In this document: in pieces, positions 1 to 6,070 of the stretch
How positions within the stretch are numbered: position 1 is the stretch's first letter
How the letters are laid out: each line of letters starts with the position of its first letter
Source: Nitrospirota bacterium
GTDB lineage: Bacteria > Nitrospirota > Thermodesulfovibrionia > UBA6902 > DSMQ01
Direction of reading: 5' to 3'
DNA: 24,579 nt
Assembly: GCA_016207865.1 (NCBI GenBank)
Contig: JACQZD010000081.1
Span: forward strand, 1 to 24,579
Program-made: the position numbers and the translations under genes
Notes under the pieces: model-generated
What the model was told of the DNA's origin: nothing
The model's database searches: none
The model's input: the letters and a program-made list of their open reading frames with translations, nothing else

Positions 1-237
1 GTTCATATCCTCCATCCTCTTCATAACGGCGTCGCTTTCTTCTTTGGGCTGGTCCGGCATGCAGACAAGTTTATTTACCTTGTCCTTATGAAGCGCGTTG
101 ACCCCGCGCGACCCGAAAAAGATTGTGACCTTAGACCCCTCTTTCAAGAGACTGTATGCAGTCATAAGCGCATTATAGACCTGACACAATTCATCATGAA
201 AACACATCACTGATACGTTTTTTACTGTTTTCTCCAT
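1..237 (-). CDS. DsrE-family protein, 3' end outside window (SaoD-like candidate)
   Basis: The first 79 codons of a minus-strand gene are visible; it runs off the left edge with no stop. The ATG at 237 follows a strong GGGAGGGG ribosome site. The peptide (MEKTVKNVSVMCFHDELCQ..., then YSLLKEGSKVTIFFGSRGVNAL) has the alternating strand/helix pattern of small DsrE/DsrF-like proteins, in which a beta strand is followed by a helix of the 'A..LLKEG..V.IFF...G...L' type. These usually act in sulfur trafficking or as uncharacterised peroxiredoxin-like proteins. Cysteines occur at residues 12 and 18. It lies downstream of, and in the same direction as, the arsR and in-frame-TGA thioredoxin-like genes. 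A DsrE-related protein (SaoD) is a named member of SAO systems, so that is a specific but unproven possibility. Confidence 0.7.
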   Translation of the reverse strand, partial: MEKTVKNVSVMCFHDELCQVYNALMTAYSLLKEGSKVTIFFGSRGVNALHKDKVNKLVCMPDQPKEESDAVMKRMEDMN

Positions 238-266
238 TTTCCCCTCCCTAACTCTTAACTATATAA

Positions 267-315
267 AAGGGTGATATGTGTTTTTAAAAGCCTTATGGCA
301 ACACCTTTCACCCTT
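267..315. repeat. Short inverted repeat in leader of DsrE-like gene
   Basis: AAGGGTG (267-273) is mirrored by CACCCTT (309-315). The imperfect word CTAACTC/CTTAAC also recurs on both sides. It lies between the thioredoxin-like gene and the DsrE-like gene and could fold as an intercistronic hairpin. Function unknown. Confidence 0.35.
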
Positions 316-352
316 AAGTCCTAACTCATAGTGTCTGGTCCAGAAATACTCT

Positions 353-421
353 GTCATTCCCGTGTAAACAGGAATCCAGTAATTTCAACAATGTCTGGAT
401 TCCTGTCTCCGCATGAATGAC
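353..421. repeat. GTCATTCC-family palindromic repeat, copy 1
   Basis: It begins GTCATTCC and ends GAATGAC, with inner arms GGAATCCAG and CTGGATTCC, so the ~69 bp unit can fold into one long interrupted hairpin. Five further copies occur in this window (2062, 5271, 5926, 18006, 23106). It looks like a REP/MITE-type non-coding repeat. Confidence 0.8.
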
Positions 422-450
422 GTCTTTTTTTGAAAACACAAAGTTTTCCT

Positions 451-480
451 CTGTGTTAATCTGTGTAAATCTGTGGCTAA
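451..480. repeat. Three 10-bp direct repeats (CTGTGTWAAT) at a gene 3' end
   Basis: CTGTGTTAAT, CTGTGTAAAT and CTGTGGCTAA follow each other with an exact 10-bp period. The stop codon of the thioredoxin-like gene (477-479) lies inside the last unit. This matches the pattern elsewhere in the window, where short-word repeats border or supply gene ends. Confidence 0.7.
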
Positions 481-734
481 TATTTCTTCTCTATCTCCGC
501 CTTTAATTCATCGTATGTTACTGTCCCGTTGTTTGCCAGCACCCTGTCATTCAGCACAACAGACGGACACACAGGAGGGTTTTTCTCCAGGCTATATTCC
601 TTTGATGTTTTCTTAATCACAATAACCTCTGCGCCGAGTTCATTTTCCGCCCGCCGGGCGGCATCGGTATTTTGCTGTCACCTCTTACCCATCGGCTCAT
701 TGACATAAAGTTTAATGGTATTTTTCTTCATCAT
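477..734 (-). CDS. Thioredoxin-like small protein with in-frame TGA; candidate selenoprotein (SaoT-like)
   Basis: An 85-residue frame runs from ATG 734 to TAG 477-479 with a single internal TGA at codon 19 (678-680). Before it: MMKKNTIKLYVNEPMGKR. After it: QQNTDAARRAENELGAEV, then a VIVIKKTS strand, a cis-Pro-like segment (NPPVCPSVVLND) and a final helix. This is a compact thioredoxin-fold layout, and the TGA is where the second Cys of a CxxC motif would sit after strand 1, giving GxxU if read as selenocysteine. The start overlaps the arsR stop (ATGA) and uses the AGGAGA in the arsR 3' end, so translation is coupled. A GC-rich hairpin follows the TGA at SECIS-like distance. The alternative is a nonsense-mutated pseudogene; intact coding after the TGA argues for readthrough. 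The match to SaoT is from memory of the family, not from a search. Confidence 0.6.
647..661 (-). promoter_or_regulatory. SECIS-like hairpin downstream of in-frame TGA
   Basis: On the coding strand CCGCCC and GGGCGG pair around a GGC loop, starting 17 nt and ending 31 nt after the TGA. Bacterial SECIS elements lie just after the UGA, inside the coding region, with an apical loop carrying G residues; this one has GG at 23-24 nt after the UGA. The bulged U of the E. coli element is not obvious, and the hairpin could simply reflect GC-rich codons. Confidence 0.4.
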
Positions 735-1099
735 CTTCTCCTTTCACCGGGATACGTCCCCTTTTTTGTTACAGGACAGCATTTGGGCCTCGGCAGTTCA
801 TCAGGATAATCTTTTTTGAGCAGTTCAATTAAATCCGGTATTATCGGATTTATTAAAAAGTAGCACCTTAATCTGCCGTCAATATAATAATCAATCAGTC
901 CTGCATGTCTTAATGCCGCAAGATGCTGTGATATGTTTGGCTGGCTTATATCTTTGCCAAAGACAGAGCCGCCTTCGGCGGAAAGGAACGCCTTAAAATC
1001 GCTGACACACTTCACGCCTTTCTGAAGCTCTTCAAGTATGGCTATCCTCACCGGATGAGAAATAGCTCTAAGCGCCTCAATTTTTTGAGATTTTTCCAT
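731..1099 (-). CDS. ArsR/SmtB-family transcriptional repressor
   Basis: A 122-residue winged-helix protein. Residues 1-25 (EALRAISHPVRIAILEEL) form the ArsR opening helix, and the DISQPNISQHLAALRHAGLI region around residues 50-69 is the recognition helix-turn-helix, followed by the YYIDGRLRCYFLIN wing. Possible metal or thiol ligands are the Cys in the GVKCVSDF segment (where ArsR proteins often carry ELCVCD) and a C-terminal PKCC pair. It probably represses its own operon through the palindrome over its promoter and releases on a metal(loid), organometal or thiol signal. The ATG sits only 8 nt past the -10 box, so the mRNA may be leaderless. It overlaps the thioredoxin-like gene by ATGA. Family call is solid; the inducer is unknown. 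Confidence 0.9.
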   Translation of the reverse strand: MEKSQKIEALRAISHPVRIAILEELQKGVKCVSDFKAFLSAEGGSVFGKDISQPNISQHLAALRHAGLIDYYIDGRLRCYFLINPIIPDLIELLKKDYPDELPRPKCCPVTKKGTYPGERRR

Positions 1100-1104
1100 A
1101 TATG

Positions 1105-1136
1105 CAAATATTATTATATTTTTATATATTTGTCAA
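1105..1136 (-). promoter_or_regulatory. arsR promoter with overlapping operator palindrome
   Basis: On the minus strand TTGACA (1136-1131), a 17-nt spacer and TAATAT (1113-1108) form a near-consensus promoter. The inverted repeat CAAATAT (1105-1111) / ATATTTG (1126-1132) covers the region between the two boxes, as expected for an autorepressing ArsR operator. Two more ATATTTG half-sites lie just upstream at 1143-1149 and 1155-1161. Confidence 0.75.
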
Positions 1137-1241
1137 GAGGAAATATTTGAGCCCATATTTGCACAGGGACAATAACTCTTACAACTGTATCGTTCACATA
1201 TAAAAAATATTTATAGTGCCTATAAGGAAGTATAAAAAATC

Positions 1242-1270
1242 TTGACATGTCTATTAATTTAACTTATGAT
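1242..1270 (+). promoter_or_regulatory. Sigma-70-type promoter of the PEP-CTERM gene
   Basis: TTGACA (1242-1247), an exact 17-nt spacer and TATGAT (1265-1270) lie 77 nt before the ATG at 1348. This is close to the housekeeping consensus. I see no GG-N10-GC sigma-54 element, although some PEP-CTERM genes elsewhere are RpoN-dependent. Confidence 0.7.
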
Positions 1271-1347
1271 TTTAGTGTAGTTTAAGCAATGTATCCTTTT
1301 GAAGTTTAATAAAATTTCTACATTTAAAAATGTGGAGGTCTTTACAA

Positions 1348-1986
1348 ATGAAAATAAACCGGAAGAAATTTTTAACAGGTATTTTATTTTTATTAGCGGG
1401 TATTTTTCTGTTATCAGCCAATGTTTCGGCTGTAATGCCGCCTTATTTAACTTTTGGCGGAAATTACGCCTACGACGCAAATACAAGAGAACTTTCTTTC
1501 ACTGATGTCTCTGCATCTTGGATAGAGTATACCGATACATCTTATGGTTCTGATGACCCCATAATGGGCGCTACGCTGTCATTCGGCACGCTTATGAACA
1601 GCGCCTCAGATAACTTGAGTTTCGGGCCGCCTCCCGGAGGAACTGCCGGGACGGTTGACTTTTCAATTGACGGCTTTATTACTGCACAGCTTTATAATGT
1701 TGTTGTAGTCAACGGGGATGTGCAATGGGCCAATCTCTCCAATATCACGCCTGTCAGCGGCGCTCCTGATTCGCGTTATGTAAATGAATTGCTTACGAAT
1801 GGCGGGGGGGCCGGCAATATATCTATGACCTTTACGACACAGACTGGAAATCCGGAAGATTTTACAGTTTCTTCTTCAGGGGCTTTCGGCGGCATAGTAG
1901 CCGCACCTGAACCGGCAAGTGCAATACTATTTACTGCCGGCAGTGCAGTATTGGCCTTCAGGCGATACCGCAAAAAAAGAATTTAA
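1348..1986 (+). CDS. Exported PEP-CTERM sorting-signal protein
   Basis: A 212-residue secreted protein. The ATG at 1348 is chosen over an in-frame ATG at 1330 because GGAGG lies just before it and the product then begins with a clean signal peptide (MKINRKKF, hydrophobic core, SANVSA). The mature part is Gly/Ser/Thr-rich beta-type sequence. The C-terminus is a classic exosortase signal: the PEP motif (APEPASA), a hydrophobic segment and the basic tail RRYRKKR. Such proteins are cleaved by exosortase and linked to the outer surface or exopolysaccharide. The body (LPYLTFGGNY-like opening, SRYVNEL, FTVSSSGAFGGI ending) resembles the N-terminal domain of the next gene, so the two are probably paralogues. 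Molecular function unknown; no exosortase gene is present here. Confidence 0.85.
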   Translation: MKINRKKFLTGILFLLAGIFLLSANVSAVMPPYLTFGGNYAYDANTRELSFTDVSASWIEYTDTSYGSDDPIMGATLSFGTLMNSASDNLSFGPPPGGTAGTVDFSIDGFITAQLYNVVVVNGDVQWANLSNITPVSGAPDSRYVNELLTNGGGAGNISMTFTTQTGNPEDFTVSSSGAFGGIVAAPEPASAILFTAGSAVLAFRRYRKKRI

Positions 1987-2061
1987 CGGCGTTTCCTGAA
2001 TTAATTAATGAACCTCCACGCCGTCTCTGCGGCGGGGTATTATAAAAGTAACTCGTGCTTC

Positions 2062-2141
2062 GTCATTCCCGCTTGTCGGGAATCCTTATTTAAAGAAAGT
2101 CGGTACGACTCGTTCCGAGATTCTGGACAAGCCAGAATGAC
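2062..2141. repeat. GTCATTCC-family palindromic repeat, copy 2
   Basis: It runs from GTCATTCCCGCTTGTCGGGA to CCAGAATGAC, with two internal hairpins (TTCCCG/CGGGAA and ATTCTGG/CCAGAAT). The middle (GTCGGTACGACTCGTTCC) matches the middle of copy 4 at 5926, showing a shared ~80-bp element. It lies in the 264-nt gap between the two exported-protein genes. Confidence 0.8.
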
Positions 2142-2199
2142 AGAAACAACGAAACCCAACAGCAGGGACAGTGGGGTATTGAAAACTAACTAATAAATT

Positions 2200-2225
2200 A
2201 ATTAAAAACATTAATGTTTTTAATT
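2200..2225. promoter_or_regulatory. 26-bp perfect AT-rich palindrome before exported PKD protein gene
   Basis: The sequence is perfectly self-complementary over 26 bp around the centre ACATT|AATGT (2212/2213). It ends 25 nt before the ATG at 2251. It could be an operator for a dimeric regulator or an mRNA hairpin in the leader; its low GC and lack of a following T-run argue against an intrinsic terminator. Confidence 0.5.
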
Positions 2226-2250
2226 TCTGTTAATTGAAGGGGGGCAAAAA

Positions 2251-4491
2251 ATGAACACAAAACGAAAATTGTTGATAGTATTAACCATAATTTTATCTCT
2301 GACGATTTTTGCAGAGAACAATTGGGCGGCTACCCTGCTTCCCTGGGTGCGTTTTAGCGGCAGTTATAACACTACCGCCGGAATTGGAACAGGTTCATTG
2401 ACCCTTAACGCATTTGTAAATGAAATGGATTATCTAAACGGAAATGTCTGGAAGGCTAATGTTTCCGGCATTGAAACTATTTACGGCGCAAGAATAGTGC
2501 TTTCCGGAGCTGTCAGAACCGGTAATTATAGTTTCAACGGCGACCCGTCCAACCCGGATGATGTCACTTTTTCAATTGTTTCATCCGATGGTTATGTTTA
2601 TTTTACTTCTACGCTGGCTGACAGCATATTCACTCAGCAAGGTCTTTATTTTGTCTGGTTAAATCAATGGCTGAACGCCAATGACCTGGCCACCCTCAAT
2701 TTACACAATGTTGTCTTGCGCCCGAATGGAGATGACGGCGCGCATCCTTCAAGGTATATCTCCGAGCTGGCGGCTTATCTGGGTTCTACAAATGTCAGCG
2801 GAATGAAGATGCAGTTATACGTCCCACCCTCAGGAAACTTTACAACAAACAGCACAGGCCCGATTTCATTCGGTTTGATAGACGGTCTCCAGTCGCTGAA
2901 CACCCCGCCTGCCGCCAATGCCGGACCGGACGTAACTATTTCAACTAATCAGGTTGCCGCAACAATAATTCAAGGCGTTGTAATAGATGCGGATACTGCT
3001 TATACACTCACATGCCGCTGGATAGAGGGGGTAAATATTTTGCAGGATTGGGTCCCGGTTGGGATAAACGGTGAATGCCCTCTGAACTTAAGCGCCCTTC
3101 CGCTTGGCATAGGAGTGCATACCCTGACCCTTGAAGCAAACGACGGGCAGGAAGCATCCTTAGATGATATGGTATTGACGATAAACAACTCCGCGCCTAA
3201 TGCCAATGCCGGAAATGACATCGCTGTTACAAGCGAACAAGCGGCCCTGACCGAAATTCAAGGAACTGCCACGGATTTTGACGGCAATACGCTTCAATGC
3301 CTCTGGACAGAAGGAGCAGCCATTTTACAGGATTGGACCCTTGCCGCTATTAATGGCGGCTGTCCTCTGAATTTAAGCGCCCTTTCGCTTGGCATAGGGG
3401 TGCATACCCTGACCCTTACGGCAAGCGACGGGACCGCGGCATCGGCGGACGACATGATATTTACAATAAACAATACACCGCCCATTGCCAATGCCGGAGA
3501 AAACATTATTATTACAAGCGACCTTATTGCCGTAACCACAATTCAAGGTATTGCAACAGATTTTGACGGCGATGCGCTGACATGCCTCTGGACAGAAGGA
3601 TTCACTGTTTTACAGGACTGGACTCCTGCCGGGATAAGCGGTGAATGCCCTCTGAATTTAAGCGCTCTTTCATTAGGATTAGGGTTACATACCCTGACCC
3701 TTGAAGTGTACGACGGTCAGGCAACATCATCAAATACAATGGATTTGACGATAGACAACTCTGCGCCTCACGCCGCCCCGGGCGGAGCCGGAGTTTATAT
3801 TATTAACACTCCTATAATACTGCCCGGAGACGCTTCTGATTTTGACGGCGACCTGCTGTATTACGAATGGGCCGAAGGAACAAATGTATTGTGCTCCGGA
3901 AGCATTCAGTCAGTCGCAGGCGGAACAGCCGTACTGCTTCCTGATTGCGTTGTATCAAACCTGAGCCTTGGCATGCACACAATCAGTCTTAAAATCTCTG
4001 ACGGATATGCTCAGCAGGATATAAAGTATATTACAGTACAAATAATTGATAACATAGCTCCGACAATTAAACCTATTGCAAATAAATATATCCTCTGGCC
4101 GCCAGACCATAAAATGGTGGACATTGCTATCGCAGCAAATGCGTCTGACAACAGCGGATGTCCTGTCACGCTAAACGCGATTGTTACAAGTAATGAACCT
4201 GAATATGGGTTAGGCAGCGGGGACCAGGGACCTGACTGGACCCAGCCTGTAATAACCCAGACTACAGGAATGATTTACCTGCAGCTGCGCGCTGAACGTT
4301 CAGGCCGCGGCAAAGGCAGGAAATATACCATAACCATAACAGCGGCAGATTGTTCCGGCAATACCAGCACGGCAAAGGTAAAGATACGCGTGCCTCACGA
4401 TAAGGACAATGCAGACAGGGAGAGAGAGGATAGGGAAGAACGCGATAGAGATGATAGACATGATTGCAACAATAATGATAGAGCTGATTAA
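2251..4491 (+). CDS. Large exported protein with PKD-like repeats and charged tail
   Basis: 746 residues, ATG preceded by GAAGGGGGG. Residues 1-26 form a signal peptide ending near NNWAA. Residues ~27-215 resemble the preceding PEP-CTERM protein (LLPWVRFSGSYN opening; SRYISEL; FGLIDGL end). Then come three close ~95-residue repeats (residues ~217-502; P.ANAG-D... opening, TDFDG centre, LGIGVHTLTL strand, DG near the end), typical of PKD/Ig-like surface modules, and a fourth diverged copy (~503-600). Residues ~601-715 form a further beta domain (WPPDHKMV... SDNSG... GRKYTITITAADCSGN) like those ending many bacterial surface proteins. The tail is extremely charged (ERDRDDR) and ends NNNDRAD, with no PEP-CTERM or LPXTG anchor. 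Probably a secreted or surface protein for adhesion or matrix; ligand unknown. Confidence 0.8.
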   Translation: MNTKRKLLIVLTIILSLTIFAENNWAATLLPWVRFSGSYNTTAGIGTGSLTLNAFVNEMDYLNGNVWKANVSGIETIYGARIVLSGAVRTGNYSFNGDPSNPDDVTFSIVSSDGYVYFTSTLADSIFTQQGLYFVWLNQWLNANDLATLNLHNVVLRPNGDDGAHPSRYISELAAYLGSTNVSGMKMQLYVPPSGNFTTNSTGPISFGLIDGLQSLNTPPAANAGPDVTISTNQVAATIIQGVVIDADTAYTLTCRWIEGVNILQDWVPVGINGECPLNLSALPLGIGVHTLTLEANDGQEASLDDMVLTINNSAPNANAGNDIAVTSEQAALTEIQGTATDFDGNTLQCLWTEGAAILQDWTLAAINGGCPLNLSALSLGIGVHTLTLTASDGTAASADDMIFTINNTPPIANAGENIIITSDLIAVTTIQGIATDFDGDALTCLWTEGFTVLQDWTPAGISGECPLNLSALSLGLGLHTLTLEVYDGQATSSNTMDLTIDNSAPHAAPGGAGVYIINTPIILPGDASDFDGDLLYYEWAEGTNVLCSGSIQSVAGGTAVLLPDCVVSNLSLGMHTISLKISDGYAQQDIKYITVQIIDNIAPTIKPIANKYILWPPDHKMVDIAIAANASDNSGCPVTLNAIVTSNEPEYGLGSGDQGPDWTQPVITQTTGMIYLQLRAERSGRGKGRKYTITITAADCSGNTSTAKVKIRVPHDKDNADREREDREERDRDDRHDCNNNDRAD
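2899..3756 (+). repeat. Three in-gene tandem repeats (~286 bp each)
   Basis: Units at 2899-3186, 3187-3471 and 3472-3756 encode PKD-like modules. A DNA block reading like CCTCTGAATTTAAGCGC...CATACCCTGACCCTT is nearly identical in each, so the units arose by recent duplication. A diverged fourth unit follows to about 4050. Confidence 0.85.
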
Positions 4492-4516
4492 AAGAAGAGC
4501 AGCGTAACCTGTAAGT

Positions 4517-4557
4517 TAAAAAAAGGGGGCCCGAGGTATCGGGACCCCCTTTTTTTA
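4517..4557 (+). terminator. Rho-independent terminator after the exported protein gene
   Basis: An A-run and GGGGGCCCGA pair with TCGGGACCCCC (one bulged base) around a short GGTA loop, followed by seven Ts. It stands 26 nt after the TAA and, with its flanking A/T runs, could work in both directions. Confidence 0.9.
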
Positions 4558-4578
4558 TAACCCTCCTTGAGATTTTAT

Positions 4579-4621
4579 TTGACAACAAACCGGAAATTAA
4601 ATACACTTTGTAAGTGACTTA
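4579..4621 (+). promoter_or_regulatory. Promoter and possible operator of crp-like gene
   Basis: TTGACA (4579-4584), a 17-nt spacer and TACACT (4602-4607) precede the regulator gene. An 11-bp palindrome TAAGTGACTTA (4611-4621) lies at the likely transcription start, where a repressor or an autoregulating CRP/FNR protein might bind. The promoter is a fair match; the operator is a guess. Confidence 0.5.
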
Positions 4622-4659
4622 ACAGGATAAACTTCCTACTGCATACGATGAGGTTAAAA

Positions 4660-5373
4660 ATGATTACAGACCTGCTTAAAAAGACCACTGTATTTTCTTC
4701 ACTTAAAGCTGAGGAAATTAAAGAGATAAGCCCTCTTTTTGAAACCCTCAGATTTAAAGACAACGAATATATCTTTCTGGAAGGAGACCCTTCGGATTGG
4801 TTTTATGTCACAGCAGAAGGAAGGGTTAAGATAGTCAAACACACAATAACGGGCAAGGACATCATACTTGAAATCATGTCTCCCGGCGACATCTTCGGCG
4901 GCGTGGCCGTGCTTGATAAAAAACCCTTTCCTGCGTCAGCGCAGACCATGGAGCCGGTCAGCGTAATCAGGATTAACCGCAAAAACCTCATCAACATTAT
5001 GGAAGAGCATCCGGCGCTCAAGCTTGAGGTCGTAAAATACTTCAGCGGCAGATTGAGGGATGCCCATGAGACGCTGAAAAACATTGCCACCGAGCGCGTG
5101 GAAAAAAGGATTGCCTCGCTTCTGCTTAAACTCTCGGAAAAGGCCGGCACTGATGACAAGGGGTATAGGAAAATAGACTTCCCTCTTACACGGCAGGAAA
5201 TAGCCGAGATGGTCGGCACCACCGTTGAAACAAGCATCAGGACTATGAGTAAGTTTCAGAAGCAGAAATTGTCATTCCCGCATGCTTTAAGCGGGAATCC
5301 AGTTCCTTGTAAAAGACCTCTGGATTCCTGCCTTCTCAGGAATGACATATTCCTAAAGCTTTTTAATGGCTGA
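4660..5373 (+). CDS. CRP/FNR-family regulator with 3' end replaced by a repeat
   Basis: Residues ~8-120 form a cyclic-nucleotide-binding-type sensor domain (FLEGDPSDWFYVTAEGRVKI; GDIFGGVAVLDKKPFPASA), followed by the long dimer helix and a Crp-type helix-turn-helix (LTRQEIAEMVGTTVETSIRTMSKF). The start at 4660 is preferred over 4648 because GAGG lies 6-7 nt before it. No Cys cluster for FNR-type [4Fe-4S] is seen, so it is more CRP/DNR-like. From about residue 204 the reading frame passes into a GTCATTCC-family repeat (5271-5346), so the wing normally found after the recognition helix (KKEGLI... in relatives) is lost and 34 repeat-encoded residues replace it. It may still bind DNA or be a decaying gene. 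Its stop overlaps the end of the convergent NYN gene by 21 bp. Confidence 0.8.
   Translation: MITDLLKKTTVFSSLKAEEIKEISPLFETLRFKDNEYIFLEGDPSDWFYVTAEGRVKIVKHTITGKDIILEIMSPGDIFGGVAVLDKKPFPASAQTMEPVSVIRINRKNLINIMEEHPALKLEVVKYFSGRLRDAHETLKNIATERVEKRIASLLLKLSEKAGTDDKGYRKIDFPLTRQEIAEMVGTTVETSIRTMSKFQKQKLSFPHALSGNPVPCKRPLDSCLLRNDIFLKLFNG
5271..5346. repeat. GTCATTCC-family palindromic repeat, copy 3, inside the crp-like gene
   Basis: It spans GTCATTCCCGCATGC to CAGGAATGAC with arms GCGGGAATCCAG and CTGGATTCCTG. It starts inside the helix-turn-helix coding region and ends 7 bp before the convergent NYN gene stop, so it has replaced the natural gene end. Confidence 0.85.
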
Positions 5374-5853
5374 TTGCTTTTGCTTCTGTTTTTTTGAAGG
5401 TTTGTATGGGTTGCCCTTGCGCCTGACAGGAAACTCGTCTTCTTCGTCCTGTACAGCCTTATCCTCATCTTTTTCAGTGATACTGCCTGCTGAATAAAGT
5501 TTCTTCTCAAACTCAGATGAAGTAAGAGAGACAAAATCTTTATTGCGTGCAAAATCCGCTATCTCCCTGTCAGAACTAACCACAATCCACGGTTTCCTGT
5601 CTTTTGACAGAATTCGTTTAATAACAAGGTCTGCCTTTTCTCCGAGCCTTGAAAAAACAACAATAACCCTGCCCTTTTGCATTCTTGTCTCATTCAACTG
5701 TCCGTCTTTCCAGCCGTCAAAAACTACAGTGACGTCGTGATGCTTTAGATTTGAGTACTCGCAAAGCCGGGAGATTAAATTATTACGGGCTTTTTCAAGG
5801 TCCCTGTGGGCAGTGCCGATAAGATTGTATCCGTCAATGAGTATGCAGGACAT
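5353..5853 (-). CDS. NYN-domain (YacP/Rae1-like) RNase-type protein
   Basis: 166 residues. The N-terminal ILIDGYNLIG, the VTVVFDGWKDG strand, GEKADLVIKRIL and VVSSDREIADFA are the four acidic motifs of the NYN/PIN-like nuclease fold (Asp7, Asp46, Asp75, Asp95). YacP/Rae1 relatives cut mRNA on ribosomes in Bacillus; here RNA cleavage is inferred from family only. After residue ~120 comes a charged Lys/Glu-rich tail (KPSKKQKQKQSAIKKL) suited to RNA or ribosome binding. There is no clear ribosome site before the ATG. It is isolated: convergent with the crp-like gene and separated from the next gene by a composite repeat. Confidence 0.8.
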   Translation of the reverse strand: MSCILIDGYNLIGTAHRDLEKARNNLISRLCEYSNLKHHDVTVVFDGWKDGQLNETRMQKGRVIVVFSRLGEKADLVIKRILSKDRKPWIVVSSDREIADFARNKDFVSLTSSEFEKKLYSAGSITEKDEDKAVQDEEDEFPVRRKGNPYKPSKKQKQKQSAIKKL

Positions 5854-5887
5854 AATTAAGTGTCAAAGCATTAAAGTGTCAATCTTT

Positions 5888-6060
5888 TGCGTTCAGCGTT
5901 CATCGCGTTTATTGTGCCTTTATCTGTCACTCCCGCCTGACGGGAGTCCTTCCGAACAACGTCGGTATGACCCGTTCCAAGATTCCGGACAAGCCGGAAT
6001 GACATACAATCTATTGCGTTTGTTGCGCTATAAACGCTGTACGCTATAACGCAATAAACA
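5888..6060. repeat. Composite repeat R1: GCGTTYAT word array enclosing a palindromic element (copy 4)
   Basis: The left arm is made of GCGTTCA/GCGTTTATT words, the centre (5926-6003) is a GTCACTCC...GGAATGAC palindromic element, and the right arm is the complementary words (CGCTATAAACGCTGTACGC...). The composite shares exact edges with R7 at 17961-18122 (TTTAT-TGTCACTCCCGC and GGAATGACATACAATC-ATTGCGTT), so the two are copies of one compound unit. It fills most of the 217-nt gap between the NYN gene and the response regulator gene and lies just after the regulator stop. Confidence 0.85.
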
Positions 6061-6070
6061 GTGCTTACAA

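Noticed and set aside
2008..2193. Small plus-strand ORF of 61 codons
   Set aside because: It is a translation of the GTCATTCC-family repeat; the same peptide words (RYDSFRDSGQA / RYDPFQDSGQA) recur in the ORF at 5813-6049.
5926..6003. Intrinsic terminator for the response regulator gene
   Set aside because: The hairpins belong to a dispersed repeat family and no T-run follows on the minus strand.
5813..6049. Small plus-strand ORF of 78 codons
   Set aside because: Overlaps the NYN start on the other strand and mostly translates composite repeat R1.
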